A stretch of 64,000 nucleotides of DNA from Acidobacteriaceae bacterium (GCA_028283655.1 JAPWKE010000002.1:224551-288550); one strand, 5' to 3'. Shown: positions 49,743 to 58,584, counted from the stretch's first letter. Numbers and translations are program-made. The notes: a model not told the origin generated them from the sequence alone.

Positions 49743-50909
49743 TCAGCGTTCGATCGTTACGCTGTGAATCGTGACCGGCGTCAGAGGCTTGTTATGCGCG
49801 TCGCGTGGTACGCGGGCGATGGCCGCTGCCACTTTGGTCGAGTCCGCGTCGCACTGCCCGAAGATGGTGAACTTTCCGTCCAGCCTGTGTTGCGGCGTCT
49901 CCGTCACGAAGAACTCGCTGGAGTTCGTGTCCGGGCCCGCATTCGCGTAGGCAAGTCGGCCGGGCCGGTCAAAGGAAAGGCCGGGAACGACTTCGTTGGC
50001 GAAGCGGAAGCCGATCGAGCCATCTCCCGAAGCGTCGCCAGGCATATCGCTCTGCTGCACCATGAAGTCTGGGATGACTCGTGCAAAATGCAGGCCGTCG
50101 TAGAAGCGGTGGCCCTTCATAACGGCCTTCGTTCCGGGATGCCGCCACGCTTTGGTGCCTTCGGCGAGGCCGATGAAGTTCGCCGTAGCGTTCGGCGTTT
50201 CCTTGAAGAGTTTGCAGCGCAGCGTTCCTTCGCTGGTGGCGATAACGGCTGTAGGCCCGGTCGGCTGCGGAACAGGGATCTCGGAGCCGGGGATCGGCGG
50301 GTAGATCCAGGGCTGCACAGGCACGTTGGCCGTTAGCGGAGGAAGCGGCTCGCCGGTCTTGACGAGCAGGGCTTTGTTGATCATCACGGGCAGTGGCGGT
50401 CGGTTCCCCGCCATCAGCATCTTGTGCGAAATCGCTTCGACCTTCGTCACGCTCGCGGCATCGCAAAGCCCGATCGGCGCCAGTCGTCCCTTGGCCTCCT
50501 CGTCGCCGTGCTCAAGAATCATGAACTTTGTGCCGGTAATGCTTCCACTGGCTTCCACCATGCCGAGGACCCCCGGCTGGTCGAGCGTAAGGACGTTTTT
50601 CTCTGCAGGGAAGGGCTTCGGCGGACCGCCGACATACGTGGGGCGATCTCCGCTTACGCCGTCCGTGACGCCGATCATGGGGGAGCCGTCGTAGGAGCCA
50701 CCCGTGACCAGAGATGTAAACTGCGCAACAGCCAGTGGAGCTTCGTTCTCAAAGAGCCTGCAGCTCAGACGTCCTTCGCTGGTGTCGAAGAGCACGGTGG
50801 CGCCGGTCGGCTGTGGAGCGGCATGCGTTTTCTTGTGGGCGGCTTTCTGCGCACTCGCCAGGGCGGGAACAAGGGCGAAGGGAAGCAGCGCTGCAGCGAA
50901 AAGTCTCAT
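49743..50909 (-). CDS. Two-domain cyclophilin-type peptidyl-prolyl isomerase
   Basis: 388 residues with a signal peptide (MRLFAAALLPFALVPALASAQ). The C-terminal half (about 215-388) is a regular cyclophilin with FHARVIPDFMVQQSD-like sequence (FARVIPDFMVQQSDMPGD), GPDTNSSEFFVTE and DGKFTIFGQC. The N-terminal half (about 35-200) repeats the fold (TVLFDTSEGRLSCRLFENEAP) but lacks the RxxxxFxxQ active-site segment and the family Trp/His, so it is likely an inactive, ligand- or interface-forming copy. Acts in the periplasm on proline bonds. Overlaps nothing and lies 25 bases from the GGDEF gene. Confidence 0.87.
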   Translation of the reverse strand: MRLFAAALLPFALVPALASAQKAAHKKTHAAPQPTGATVLFDTSEGRLSCRLFENEAPLAVAQFTSLVTGGSYDGSPMIGVTDGVSGDRPTYVGGPPKPFPAEKNVLTLDQPGVLGMVEASGSITGTKFMILEHGDEEAKGRLAPIGLCDAASVTKVEAISHKMLMAGNRPPLPVMINKALLVKTGEPLPPLTANVPVQPWIYPPIPGSEIPVPQPTGPTAVIATSEGTLRCKLFKETPNATANFIGLAEGTKAWRHPGTKAVMKGHRFYDGLHFARVIPDFMVQQSDMPGDASGDGSIGFRFANEVVPGLSFDRPGRLAYANAGPDTNSSEFFVTETPQHRLDGKFTIFGQCDADSTKVAAAIARVPRDAHNKPLTPVTIHSVTIER

Positions 50910-50933
50910 GGCTCGATGCTATAGCGAACCACG

Positions 50934-52124
50934 CTACATGGCGCTTAGCGGAAGTTCTCCCAGGCTGGGAGCGATCAGCACGCGGTTACGTCCTGCGTTC
51001 TTGGCTTGGTAAAGGCCACGGTCGGCGCGGCGGAGAAGGCTTTGGATGTCATCGCCGTTCTGGTACGTGGCCAGACCGATGCTCGCAGTCAGGCGTACGC
51101 GAGACTGTTCCTGTTGTTCGATCGGCGAAGCCGTCATCTCAACGTTCTCCACGTTGGTGCGGATGCGTTCGGCAACGATATACGCGGCAATATGGTCCGC
51201 ATTGGGCAGGAGAGCGGCGAACTCTTCGCCACCCCATCGAGCCAGCACGTCGGAGCCTCGAGTCGCGTTCTGCATGGCTTCAACGGCAGCCACAAGGGCT
51301 GCGTCGCCCACAGAGTGGCCAAAGCCATCATTGATCTTTTTGAAGTGATCGAGATCGACCATGAGGATGGAGAAGGTGGTTCGTTTGCTGTTCAGGTTGC
51401 TGACTTCACGTTCGCAGGCGTCAAGAAACATGCGGCGGTTGTAGAGCCGCGTGAGCGGATCGGTGCCGGCCATGTACTCCAGTTGCGAAGAGAGCTGCGT
51501 TGTCGACATCCAGAAGTAGCCGAAGGCCAGGCCGAGGGCAACCGCGATATACAGTGCGTAGGTAAAGTTATAGATCAGGATGTCCCAGCGGCCCTGATGC
51601 AGGTGCCTGGTAGCGATAAGCCCGGCCCGGATGATGTTGAAGGTCGCGAAGAAGAGCAGGATGAAGGCGCAGAAGTACGCCGGTGGCTTCTCGTGGCGAC
51701 GGGCGGTCTTCAATAAAAACACCCCGGTTGCCAGGCATTGTGTTGCGATGATCAGACTCACGGCGATAAAACGCAGCACCATGAAATGCGCGTTCAAGAT
51801 CTGGGCGACATCGGCCGCTGCCGTCAGCGCCAGAAGAATGAGGGAAACTCTGGAAAGCCGCTTGTGGCTGCCCATCATCTCCATTACAGCAACATGGAGC
51901 AAGGCAAATGCGATCAGAGCCAGGCAATCAGCGGGAATGATGGGCCAGTTGGGCAACTGTCGCGGCATCAGCATGAAGATGGCGCAGAGGAATCCCGTGG
52001 CGAACGCAGCGGTCAGCCAGCGCAGACCTCGCAACCTCCGGTTCGTGGCGGAGACAACACACAGGCAAAGGCCACCCATGCCGAGTATGGCTGCGCCAAA
52101 CTGAATAATCGTTATGGAATCCAT
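50934..52124 (-). CDS. Membrane diguanylate cyclase (GGDEF)
   Basis: 396 residues. The first 215 form about seven hydrophobic helices, a putative sensory membrane domain. The C-terminal GGDEF domain makes c-di-GMP from two GTP; its active site is ARWGGEEFAALLP (about 310-320). Five residues upstream, RGSD is the RxxD inhibitory site, so product feedback is likely. GTDPLTRLYNRRMFLDACERE and LMVDLDHFKKINDGFGHSVGDAAL are the conserved metal and nucleotide segments. The gene is divergent from the transglutaminase gene across a 364-base gap. Confidence 0.95.
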   Translation of the reverse strand: MDSITIIQFGAAILGMGGLCLCVVSATNRRLRGLRWLTAAFATGFLCAIFMLMPRQLPNWPIIPADCLALIAFALLHVAVMEMMGSHKRLSRVSLILLALTAAADVAQILNAHFMVLRFIAVSLIIATQCLATGVFLLKTARRHEKPPAYFCAFILLFFATFNIIRAGLIATRHLHQGRWDILIYNFTYALYIAVALGLAFGYFWMSTTQLSSQLEYMAGTDPLTRLYNRRMFLDACEREVSNLNSKRTTFSILMVDLDHFKKINDGFGHSVGDAALVAAVEAMQNATRGSDVLARWGGEEFAALLPNADHIAAYIVAERIRTNVENVEMTASPIEQQEQSRVRLTASIGLATYQNGDDIQSLLRRADRGLYQAKNAGRNRVLIAPSLGELPLSAM

Positions 52125-52488
52125 GGGATGCGTCGTTCTCCAGGACCAGAAGTCCGTGCCAGTCTGCTCGAGAGATAGTCGGCGAATGAATTCCTGCTTC
52201 CATCAGCAGTGGGTCTGCGTCTTCTCAGCAAAACGGTGTTTCCGATAGAGGTACTCGGAGATGAAAGCGGGCCCGTAGATACGTCATAATGCGGCGATAA
52301 CAGCGAGTTGCCACCCATCCTACTCCTGCAGAGGAAGGCGCATCCATACGAAAATGATCGTTTCTCAACAGATTTTTGGTCTGATTTCACAAGGAAGGCA
52401 AGGATTTCATCGCATACGCGGTTCGGCCGGGCAGCGTTGCGCTTCTTTCTTTGCATCACAGACTAGGAACGCCCTTCAGGAACCCTTT
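52125..52488. other. Long intergenic region
   Basis: 364 bases between divergent starts of the diguanylate cyclase and the transglutaminase-fold protein. A CATAAT near 52286 without a clear -35 is the only promoter-like element I see. No repeats, hairpins or small genes with a ribosome site were found; a plus-strand frame runs from 52354 into the next gene but lacks a site before its ATG. Confidence 0.5.
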
Positions 52489-53397
52489 GTGCTGATCAAA
52501 TCTGAGTTCGATATCCAGTTTCATCTGCCTGCTCCTACGCCGATGATCGCCTTGCTCCACGTCCATCCTTCCGTGGAACCACGGTTGCTAAGCCGGGAAA
52601 CGCTTACGGTGGAGCACTTTCCGGTGTCAGGCGCCCCTGTCACGATTGGCTGCGAGGAGTATATCGACAGCTTTGGCAACCGGTGCGCGCGTTTCAGCGC
52701 CCCTGCCGGTGGCATCCGGTTGTCCGGCTCGCATCTTCTTTCTGCACCGGAAACACCTGATCCGCAAGGCTTTGGGCTCGGGCTGGAGCCTGTCGACAAG
52801 CTTCCGTCCGAGACGCTGCAGTATCTGCTGGCGTCCCGCTACTGCCAGGTCGACCAGTTCGGCGGCATCGCTCAGGACCAGTTCGGCGGCTATGCGCCGG
52901 GGTGGGAGACGGCGGCGGCGATTCGTGACTGGGTGCATGGCAAGGTGACGTTCAACTACGGTGCCGCGCGTTCGACGAAGACGGCCATGGATGTCTTCAC
53001 CGAGCGGATTGGCGTCTGCCGTGACTTCCAGCATCTGGCCGTTACGTTGACCCGGTGCATGAACATTCCAGCGCGCTATGTAACTGGATACCTTGGGGAT
53101 ATACGGCTTCCAGCCGCAGGCGCAGGAGACTTCTCCGCGTGGTATCAGGTGTGGCTTGGGGGGCGCTGGTGGGATATGGATGCTCGCCACAATGCGCCCC
53201 GGCTGGGGCGTACGTTGATGGCTGTAGGGCGGGATGCGGCCGATGTGGCCATCACAACCAGCTTCGGAGTGGCCGATTTGAAACGTTTTTATGTCGAATC
53301 GTACGAGGTCGATGAGCAGGGAAAACCGGTCCCTTTGCCCTTGGCCCGGCCGAATGAATCGATCGCGGTGCAGGAAGGCGAAGTCCAGTCGCGCTAG
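52489..53397 (+). CDS. Transglutaminase-fold protein with substituted His
   Basis: 302 residues from GTG 52489, with AGGAA about eight bases upstream. The first 130 residues form a beta-sandwich (DIQFHLPAPTPMIALLHVHPS, VTIGCEEYIDSFGNRCARF) typical of these cysteine-peptidase-like proteins. The core domain holds DVFTERIGVCRDFQHLAVTL (catalytic Cys near 207) and WWDMDARHNAPRLG (Asp). The catalytic His of the family (DFHAW) is replaced by Ser in GDFSAWYQVWL. This makes normal Cys-His-Asp catalysis doubtful. No signal peptide. It may bind a substrate, scaffold or use another general base. Confidence 0.85.
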   Translation: MLIKSEFDIQFHLPAPTPMIALLHVHPSVEPRLLSRETLTVEHFPVSGAPVTIGCEEYIDSFGNRCARFSAPAGGIRLSGSHLLSAPETPDPQGFGLGLEPVDKLPSETLQYLLASRYCQVDQFGGIAQDQFGGYAPGWETAAAIRDWVHGKVTFNYGAARSTKTAMDVFTERIGVCRDFQHLAVTLTRCMNIPARYVTGYLGDIRLPAAGAGDFSAWYQVWLGGRWWDMDARHNAPRLGRTLMAVGRDAADVAITTSFGVADLKRFYVESYEVDEQGKPVPLPLARPNESIAVQEGEVQSR

Positions 53398-53455
53398 TCG
53401 AGGGAGGCGAGTGGGCTTCACCTCCGAGGAAAATTAAGGGTTTTTCTGCAGACGC

Positions 53456-53488
53456 AAAAAGACCGTCTCTCCAGGGGAGAGGACGGTC
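53456..53488 (-). terminator. Intrinsic terminator of the 30-residue gene
   Basis: On the minus strand GACCGTCCTCTCC, a short loop and GGAGAGACGGTC form a stem followed by TTTTTGCG. It stands 37 bases past the stop codon of the small gene at 53525. Confidence 0.82.
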
Positions 53489-53524
53489 GGGGAGGCTGCT
53501 CGCCAGGGGGAGGCTGCGGCGGTG

Positions 53525-53617
53525 TTATTCGCCGTCTGCGCTGCCGGCGCGGCCAGCTACGAGGCAGGGAGCAAGAATCATGAGAAGGAAAGCGGCTGCG
53601 GTGAGCATAGCGTGCAT
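53525..53617 (-). CDS. 30-residue exported or membrane peptide
   Basis: MHAMLTAAAFLLMILAPCLV then AGRAGSADGE. The ATG at 53617 has AGGAGA six bases upstream and the gene ends just before a good terminator, so it is likely a real, separately transcribed gene despite its size. The peptide has one hydrophobic run of about 15 residues followed by a hydrophilic tail with a possible cleavage site (LVAGRA). One Cys may be lipid- or disulfide-linked. A 19-base palindrome lies upstream. I know no family with this sequence. Confidence 0.65.
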   Translation of the reverse strand: MHAMLTAAAFLLMILAPCLVAGRAGSADGE

Positions 53618-53631
53618 GGTGTTCTCCTATG

Positions 53632-53650
53632 CAGGGAACGGCGTTCCCTG
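53632..53650. promoter_or_regulatory. Perfect palindrome upstream of the 30-residue gene
   Basis: CAGGGAACGGCGTTCCCTG reads as a 9-1-9 inverted repeat, 14 bases upstream of the small gene's ATG on the minus strand. A promoter (TTACAG, 17 bases, GATGAT) ends just upstream of it, so it would sit in the early transcript: an operator of a dimeric repressor or a leader hairpin. Confidence 0.55.
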
Positions 53651-53834
53651 TTGACTCTTTGATCATCTCTCCGGAGCAGGAAAGCTGTAAGACAACGAAG
53701 GTTGAGGGGCCACGGACGAAGGTCGTGGTATCACCTAACGCTTTTGTGGCATCTGGCTGGCGTAGGAAGACGAAGAGTGTTTGCCCGCAATTGGCGGAGT
53801 GCGCATTTTGGCTGCCGGTTGAACGATACTAAGT

Positions 53835-54953
53835 ATGTTGTCCATGGCGCAGTCACCTATGTCCTCATCCTCTATGTCCTCCTCTTCGAAGAACGCAAAA
53901 CATATCTTTGCCGGGCTTGCCTGGCAGCAGGTTCTGGCTCGCGATGCGAGCGCAGACGGACAGTTTGTCTATGCCGTGAAGTCCACCGGTGTGTACTGCC
54001 GCCCCAGCTGCCCGAGCCGTCGCCCGGAGCGCCGCAACGTCAGCTTCTTCTCGACGCCGGCAGCGGCGGAAGCAGCAGGCTATCGCGCCTGCCTGCGATG
54101 TGAGCCGCAGCGGGTGGAGCTGCGGGCTGATCCGCAGGCCGAAGCCGTGGAGCGTGCGTGCGCGCTGCTGACGACGGGTGAGCGCATCGAGCTTGATGAT
54201 CTGGCTACGGCGGTTGGGCTGGGCAAGTTTGCCCTTCTGCGGGCTTTTCAGCGCATCCTCGGCGTTTCGCCGGGTGAGTACGCGCGAACGACGCGCCGTG
54301 AACTCTTCCGCGATCGTGTGCGGACACCGAAGAAGACGGTTACAGAAGCGATCTACGATGCGGGTTTTGGTTCAACGAGCCGAGTGTATGAGCAGGCTGC
54401 GGCTACCTTCGGGATGTCTCCGACGGCGATGAAGGATGGTGGTCGGGGCGAGTCGATTCGTTGGTCGACGGGCGAGTGCTCACTGGGCACGCTGCTGGTG
54501 GCGGCGACCGACCGTGGGCTTTGCGCGGTATCGTTTGCCAACTTTGAGGGTGAGGCTGTGGCGGAGTTGCGCGAGCGCTTTCCGCAGGCCGTGATTCGTC
54601 GCGACGACGAGCAGCTTGGCGAGATGCTGCGCACCGTGCTGGCGTATGTCGAAGAGCCCGGTGCGGCGTTGCAGATGTCGTTCGACATCCGGGCGACGGC
54701 GTTTCAGCAGCGTGTGTGGGAGGCCCTGCTGGCGATTCCTGCGGGTGAGACGCGGACCTACGCCGAACTGGCCGAGAGCATTGGCGCACCGAAGTCCGTG
54801 CGTGCGGTCGGAACGGCTTGCGGAGCGAACCCGCTGGCGGTAGTGATTCCGTGCCATCGCGTGGTGGGTGCGGGTGGCAAGCTGACGGGCTATCGCTGGG
54901 GAACGGAGCGCAAAGGTGCGCTGCTGGAGCGCGAGGGTGGCCGCAAAGAGTAG
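53835..54953 (+). CDS. ada: Ada-type bifunctional transcription regulator / O6-methylguanine-DNA methyltransferase
   Basis: 372 residues. N-terminal Ada zinc domain with C55-x3-C59 and C86-x2-C89 (GVYCRPSC...ACLRCEP), the first Cys being the methyl-phosphotriester acceptor. A central AraC-type helix-turn-helix spans residues 95-185 (ALLRAFQRILGVSPGEY, GFGSTSRVYEQAAATFGMSP). The C-terminal methyltransferase has the PCHR acceptor Cys340. Methylation of the N-terminal Cys turns Ada into an activator of repair genes. The N-terminal Ser-rich stretch (SPMSSSSMSSSSKNAK) is unusual. The ATG at 53835 lacks an obvious ribosome site. Confidence 0.95.
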   Translation: MLSMAQSPMSSSSMSSSSKNAKHIFAGLAWQQVLARDASADGQFVYAVKSTGVYCRPSCPSRRPERRNVSFFSTPAAAEAAGYRACLRCEPQRVELRADPQAEAVERACALLTTGERIELDDLATAVGLGKFALLRAFQRILGVSPGEYARTTRRELFRDRVRTPKKTVTEAIYDAGFGSTSRVYEQAAATFGMSPTAMKDGGRGESIRWSTGECSLGTLLVAATDRGLCAVSFANFEGEAVAELRERFPQAVIRRDDEQLGEMLRTVLAYVEEPGAALQMSFDIRATAFQQRVWEALLAIPAGETRTYAELAESIGAPKSVRAVGTACGANPLAVVIPCHRVVGAGGKLTGYRWGTERKGALLEREGGRKE

Positions 54954-55045
54954 GGCCGGTTTAGACGCAGGATGAACGATCGCGGCACGAACTCGTAGAA
55001 TTAAAGAAGACAGCGCCCCTGCGCCGATGGTGGTTTGTTTCGCTC

Positions 55046-56260
55046 ATGAAGCTGCGTCCTGTTCTGGTTGTTCTGGTAATTCTGACTGGTTTTTATCTGC
55101 TGACCACGCGTCTGATGCCCGTGGGAGCGCTGGCGGGCTGGGTTCACGGTAGCCATCCCGGCGATGGAACGTCGACGACGGCGATCTCCGGGCCGATGGG
55201 CACGTTTGGCCTGACGCAGGCGGATGCCGCTCCGGCGTTCGACGCAGAAGAGCAGCAGAACATTGCGGTCTACAAGAAAGCGCTGCCGAGCGTGGTGAAC
55301 ATTACCTCGACGGAGGTGGCGTATGACTTCTTCTATCGCCCGGTGCCGCAGCAGGGCCAGGGGTCGGGCTTCATCCTGAACAAGGATGGCAACATCCTGA
55401 CGAACAACCACGTCATCGACAACGCGCAGCTTGTCGAGGTGACGCTGTGGAACAAGAAGAAGTACAAGGCGAGCGTGATTGGCGTGGACAAGAACCACGA
55501 TCTTGCTTTGCTGAAGATCAACGGCGCTCCTGATCTGCAGCCTGCGACGCTGGCCTCTGGCAACAGCCTGATGGTTGGCCAGCGGGTGTATGCGATTGGC
55601 AATCCGTTTGGCTTTTCGGGCACGATGACGCGCGGCATCATCTCGGCGATTCGTTCGGTGCAGATGCCTAGTGGCAACAAGATTGAGGACGCGATCCAGA
55701 CGGATGCGAGCGTGAATCCGGGTAACTCCGGCGGGCCGTTGTTGAACTCGCGCGGCGAGGTCATCGGCATCACGACGATGATTGCGACGAACCCCAACGG
55801 CAATGCGGATCAGTCGGCAGGCATTGGCTTTGCGATTCCGATTGCGACGGCGAAGGCGGTGCTGGATGACTTTGCGAAGTATGGCCGGGCGCGACGTCCG
55901 TCGCTGGACATTGTGACGCTGCCGATCGGACCCGATATCGCCGAGCAGATTGGTCTGCCGGCGGATTACGGCATCCTGATCGAGCGCGTTCTGCCGGGCG
56001 GAGCGTCTGAGCAGGCAGGGCTTCGCGGCGGCACGCAGCGCGCGTACATGGGCAACACGCCGATCATGCTGGGCGGCGACCTGATCGTGGCCTTTGACGG
56101 CCAGCCGATCACGAACGCGCAGGACCTTTCGAACGCGTTGAACAGCAAGCACGCAGGCGACAACATTACGCTGACGGTCTTCCGTGGGCGCCAGCGGATT
56201 GCGGTGCATGTGACTCTGTCGGAGGCCAAGCAGGTGATTGGCGGAGGGCAGAGGGTTTAG
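55046..56260 (+). CDS. Trypsin-like serine protease with PDZ domain (HtrA/DegP family)
   Basis: 404-residue periplasmic quality-control protease. An N-terminal membrane anchor (MKLRPVLVVLVILTGFYLL) precedes the S1C domain with catalytic His122 (ILTNNHVID), Asp152 (NHDLALLKI) and Ser228 (GNSGGPLLN). One PDZ domain follows (about 290-390, YGILIERVLPGGASEQAGLR, GGDLIVAFDGQPI). DegP has two PDZ domains, DegS one; this fits the DegS/HtrA-like single-PDZ form. It ends by a region with short repeats (cagttctcagttg). Confidence 0.95.
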   Translation: MKLRPVLVVLVILTGFYLLTTRLMPVGALAGWVHGSHPGDGTSTTAISGPMGTFGLTQADAAPAFDAEEQQNIAVYKKALPSVVNITSTEVAYDFFYRPVPQQGQGSGFILNKDGNILTNNHVIDNAQLVEVTLWNKKKYKASVIGVDKNHDLALLKINGAPDLQPATLASGNSLMVGQRVYAIGNPFGFSGTMTRGIISAIRSVQMPSGNKIEDAIQTDASVNPGNSGGPLLNSRGEVIGITTMIATNPNGNADQSAGIGFAIPIATAKAVLDDFAKYGRARRPSLDIVTLPIGPDIAEQIGLPADYGILIERVLPGGASEQAGLRGGTQRAYMGNTPIMLGGDLIVAFDGQPITNAQDLSNALNSKHAGDNITLTVFRGRQRIAVHVTLSEAKQVIGGGQRV

Positions 56261-56333
56261 GGAGTTCTCAGTTCTCAGTTGACTGTTGTCCGTTGGGGAT
56301 GGGGCTGGCGAATGAATTGCCGCTATATCGAAG

Positions 56334-56365
56334 TGGGGCGCAGCCTGATGGCTGCGCCCCATTTC
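56334..56365. terminator. Stem-loop between HtrA-like and AIM24 genes
   Basis: Perfect 12-bp stem TGGGGCGCAGCC/GGCTGCGCCCCA (56334-56345 with 56350-56361), loop TGAT. The core matches the hairpin at 13229. Confidence 0.65.
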
Positions 56366-56390
56366 AGTTCCTGCTCCCTACTCCCTGCTT

Positions 56391-57161
56391 CTACCGGTTG
56401 TTGTCGAAGAGCGAGCCTGCGATTCCTCCGATAACGGCGGCGGTGCCCATGCCACGGAGGTTGCGGCTGTTGTCGTCGTGGGAAAGGTAAGGCTCGAGGG
56501 CGTGGGCGAGGTTGACGAGCGGAAGCGTTTGCAGCCAGACTCGGCCTGGGCCGGTGAGCGCGGCGAGGAAGATGCCGTCGCCGCCGAAGAACATGTTGCG
56601 AATACCCTGGACACGCGTGATGTTGAAGCCGACCGAGCTTTGGAAGGCGCCGACATGGCCGGGATGGACGCGGAGCACTTCGCCGGGTTGCAGGTCTTTG
56701 ACGACGACCTCGCCTGCGAGTTCGAGCCAGGCGGTGCCGTGGCCGGAGACCTTCTGCAGCAGAAAGCCGTCGCCGCCGAAGATGCCCGCGCCGAGTGACT
56801 GCTGAAAGCCGACGCCGAGCTCGATCTGCGAGGTGGCGCAGAGGAAGCCGTGGCGATGGATCATCATCTCCTGCCCGGGGGCGATTTCGACGGGGAGAAT
56901 GTGGCCGGGGACCTTGGTGGCGAAGGCGACTTCGCCGGGGTAGCCCTGCGGGGTGTACTCGGTCATGAAGAGCGTGCCGCCGCCTGCGATGCGCTTGATG
57001 GCACCGAAGATGCCGCCACCACCGGCGAGCTGCGTGTGCGTGCTCATGGCGATGGTCTGGGACATCCAGCTCAGCTCGCCGGCTTCAGAGATGACGCTCT
57101 CGCCGGGCTGCAGAAGCACTTCAAGGACAGGCATGGTGGTGCCGATGATTCGCGATTGCAT
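56391..57161 (-). CDS. AIM24-family protein
   Basis: 256 residues from ATG 57161, with AGGAGTAAAACGA as ribosome site. The double-stranded beta-helix-like AIM24 (DUF124) fold is seen in VLEVLLQPGESVISEAGELSWMS, GGGIFGAIKRIAGGGTLFMTEY, GAGIFGGDGFLLQKVSGHGTAW and GHVGAFQSSVGFNITRVQGIRNMFFGGDGIFLAALTGPG. Yeast AIM24 acts in mitochondrial inner-membrane organisation; the bacterial role is unknown. No signal peptide. Confidence 0.9.
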   Translation of the reverse strand: MQSRIIGTTMPVLEVLLQPGESVISEAGELSWMSQTIAMSTHTQLAGGGGIFGAIKRIAGGGTLFMTEYTPQGYPGEVAFATKVPGHILPVEIAPGQEMMIHRHGFLCATSQIELGVGFQQSLGAGIFGGDGFLLQKVSGHGTAWLELAGEVVVKDLQPGEVLRVHPGHVGAFQSSVGFNITRVQGIRNMFFGGDGIFLAALTGPGRVWLQTLPLVNLAHALEPYLSHDDNSRNLRGMGTAAVIGGIAGSLFDNNR

Positions 57162-57240
57162 TCGTTTTACTCCTGCGGGCTGATTGTGTTGCGGCTCGCA
57201 CACCATGCTACGCCGGGGGTGTGGGAAAAGTTCCGTGCAG

Positions 57241-58584
57241 CTAGAACGGCGGCCACTCGAAGGCGATCAGTTTTCCGGCCTGGGCTGGGTCGATCTTGAC
57301 GCCTGCTTCGGTAAGGGCTTTGGCGAGTACGGGGTCTTTGCCGTCGGCAATGTCGGCGGCAGAAGGAAGAGCGAGTTCGTCCGGGAAGACGCCAGCATTT
57401 TCTATCGAGTGGCCGTCGGACATGATGATGTTGTCGACTGTGATGTGGGTGCCGAAGCTGACGAAGATGGAGTCGCCTACTTTGCCCTCGAAGTACTTGG
57501 ACTCCATCAGCTCCCCGGCGCTGCGGTCGCCGATGACGGTGCCCCGATGTTCGAGCTGGATGATGCGTGCGAAGGCCTCTGATGCGGAAGCGGACTGGGC
57601 ATCGATGAGGACGATGAGTTTTCCGTCGTAACGGCCGAAGTGCCCGGTCGGGGAAAACCTCTTTTTGGTCGATTTACGGCCGACTTCGGTGTACATCTCA
57701 ACGGGATGGTCGAAGAGGTGCTGCACCATCGTTTTCAGAATTTCAACGTCTCCGCCGCCATTGCCGCGTAGATCGATGACGAGCGTGCCAGCTTTATGCG
57801 CTTTGGCGAAGACGGTATTGATGACGTCATCGGACGTTTCAAAGCTTGGCATGTGCCAAAGCACGGCGTTGTCGTAAACGATGTACTGGTGTCTCTGCCA
57901 GTGGGCGTAGTTCTGCGCGTCGATCCGATCTTTCCAGTTGTTCACGCCACCTGCGTCGTCGAAGTTTCGAAAGGCTACGCCCTGCTTGAATTGGGCCTTC
58001 ACTACTTCGGTGCGATGTTTGCCGTTTGTGTCCGCGACCTCGATCTTCAACTCGGGTGTATGGATGAGTGTGTCGAAGGTGTAGGTGAGCAGGTCGTAGC
58101 TCTTACGGCGGGCAGAAATTCCGTTGATGCTTACGATGCGGTCGCCGGGATGCAGCTTTGTGGACGCATCTGAACCCGGTCGCGTGTCTGTAACGAAGAC
58201 CGCTTCGCCGATGACGTCCATCGCAAAGCCTCGGTCCATCTTGTCGATTCTGTCCGGAGGGATGAAGGTGGTGTGCGAGTCGTTCAGCGTGGAGACGAAG
58301 GTTGCAAGCAGGAAGTAGGCTTCGTCCGGGTTATGTACGTTGGTCAGCAGCTTTTCCGTGCGGGCCATGTTTCCGGCCAGATCGACGCCGTGGAAGGTCG
58401 GGTCATAGTAGTTGTGCTGCAGGTTGGCGTAGATCTGGTGGAGCATCATGCGAGCGCGGTCGGCCTCGTAGGCGTCGACTTTCTGGGCGGGCTGCTGCGC
58501 TGCGGCTATGCAGGAGAGGGTGAGCACGGCCGTGGCAAGGCGGCGCAGGCCTGAGGTTCGTAGCCAAAGTTTCTTTGAGGGCAT
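57241..58584 (-). CDS. S41-family C-terminal processing peptidase-like protein
   Basis: 447-residue exported serine peptidase, from ATG 58584. A signal peptide is likely (LATAVLTLSCIAAAQQ). A PDZ-like segment (GDRIVSINGISARRKSYDLLTYTF) precedes the S41 core: TLVIDLRGNGGGDVEILKTMVQHLF and the nucleophile region VLIDAQSASASEAFARI (Ser in SASE). The region after the Ser, GTVIGDRSAGE, is the usual second active-site segment. The N-terminal helix-rich part ends with the tail-processing type HTTFIPP. The substrate is unknown, and sequence breadth suits a Tsp-like or tricorn-core-like peptidase. Confidence 0.9.
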   Translation of the reverse strand: MPSKKLWLRTSGLRRLATAVLTLSCIAAAQQPAQKVDAYEADRARMMLHQIYANLQHNYYDPTFHGVDLAGNMARTEKLLTNVHNPDEAYFLLATFVSTLNDSHTTFIPPDRIDKMDRGFAMDVIGEAVFVTDTRPGSDASTKLHPGDRIVSINGISARRKSYDLLTYTFDTLIHTPELKIEVADTNGKHRTEVVKAQFKQGVAFRNFDDAGGVNNWKDRIDAQNYAHWQRHQYIVYDNAVLWHMPSFETSDDVINTVFAKAHKAGTLVIDLRGNGGGDVEILKTMVQHLFDHPVEMYTEVGRKSTKKRFSPTGHFGRYDGKLIVLIDAQSASASEAFARIIQLEHRGTVIGDRSAGELMESKYFEGKVGDSIFVSFGTHITVDNIIMSDGHSIENAGVFPDELALPSAADIADGKDPVLAKALTEAGVKIDPAQAGKLIAFEWPPF

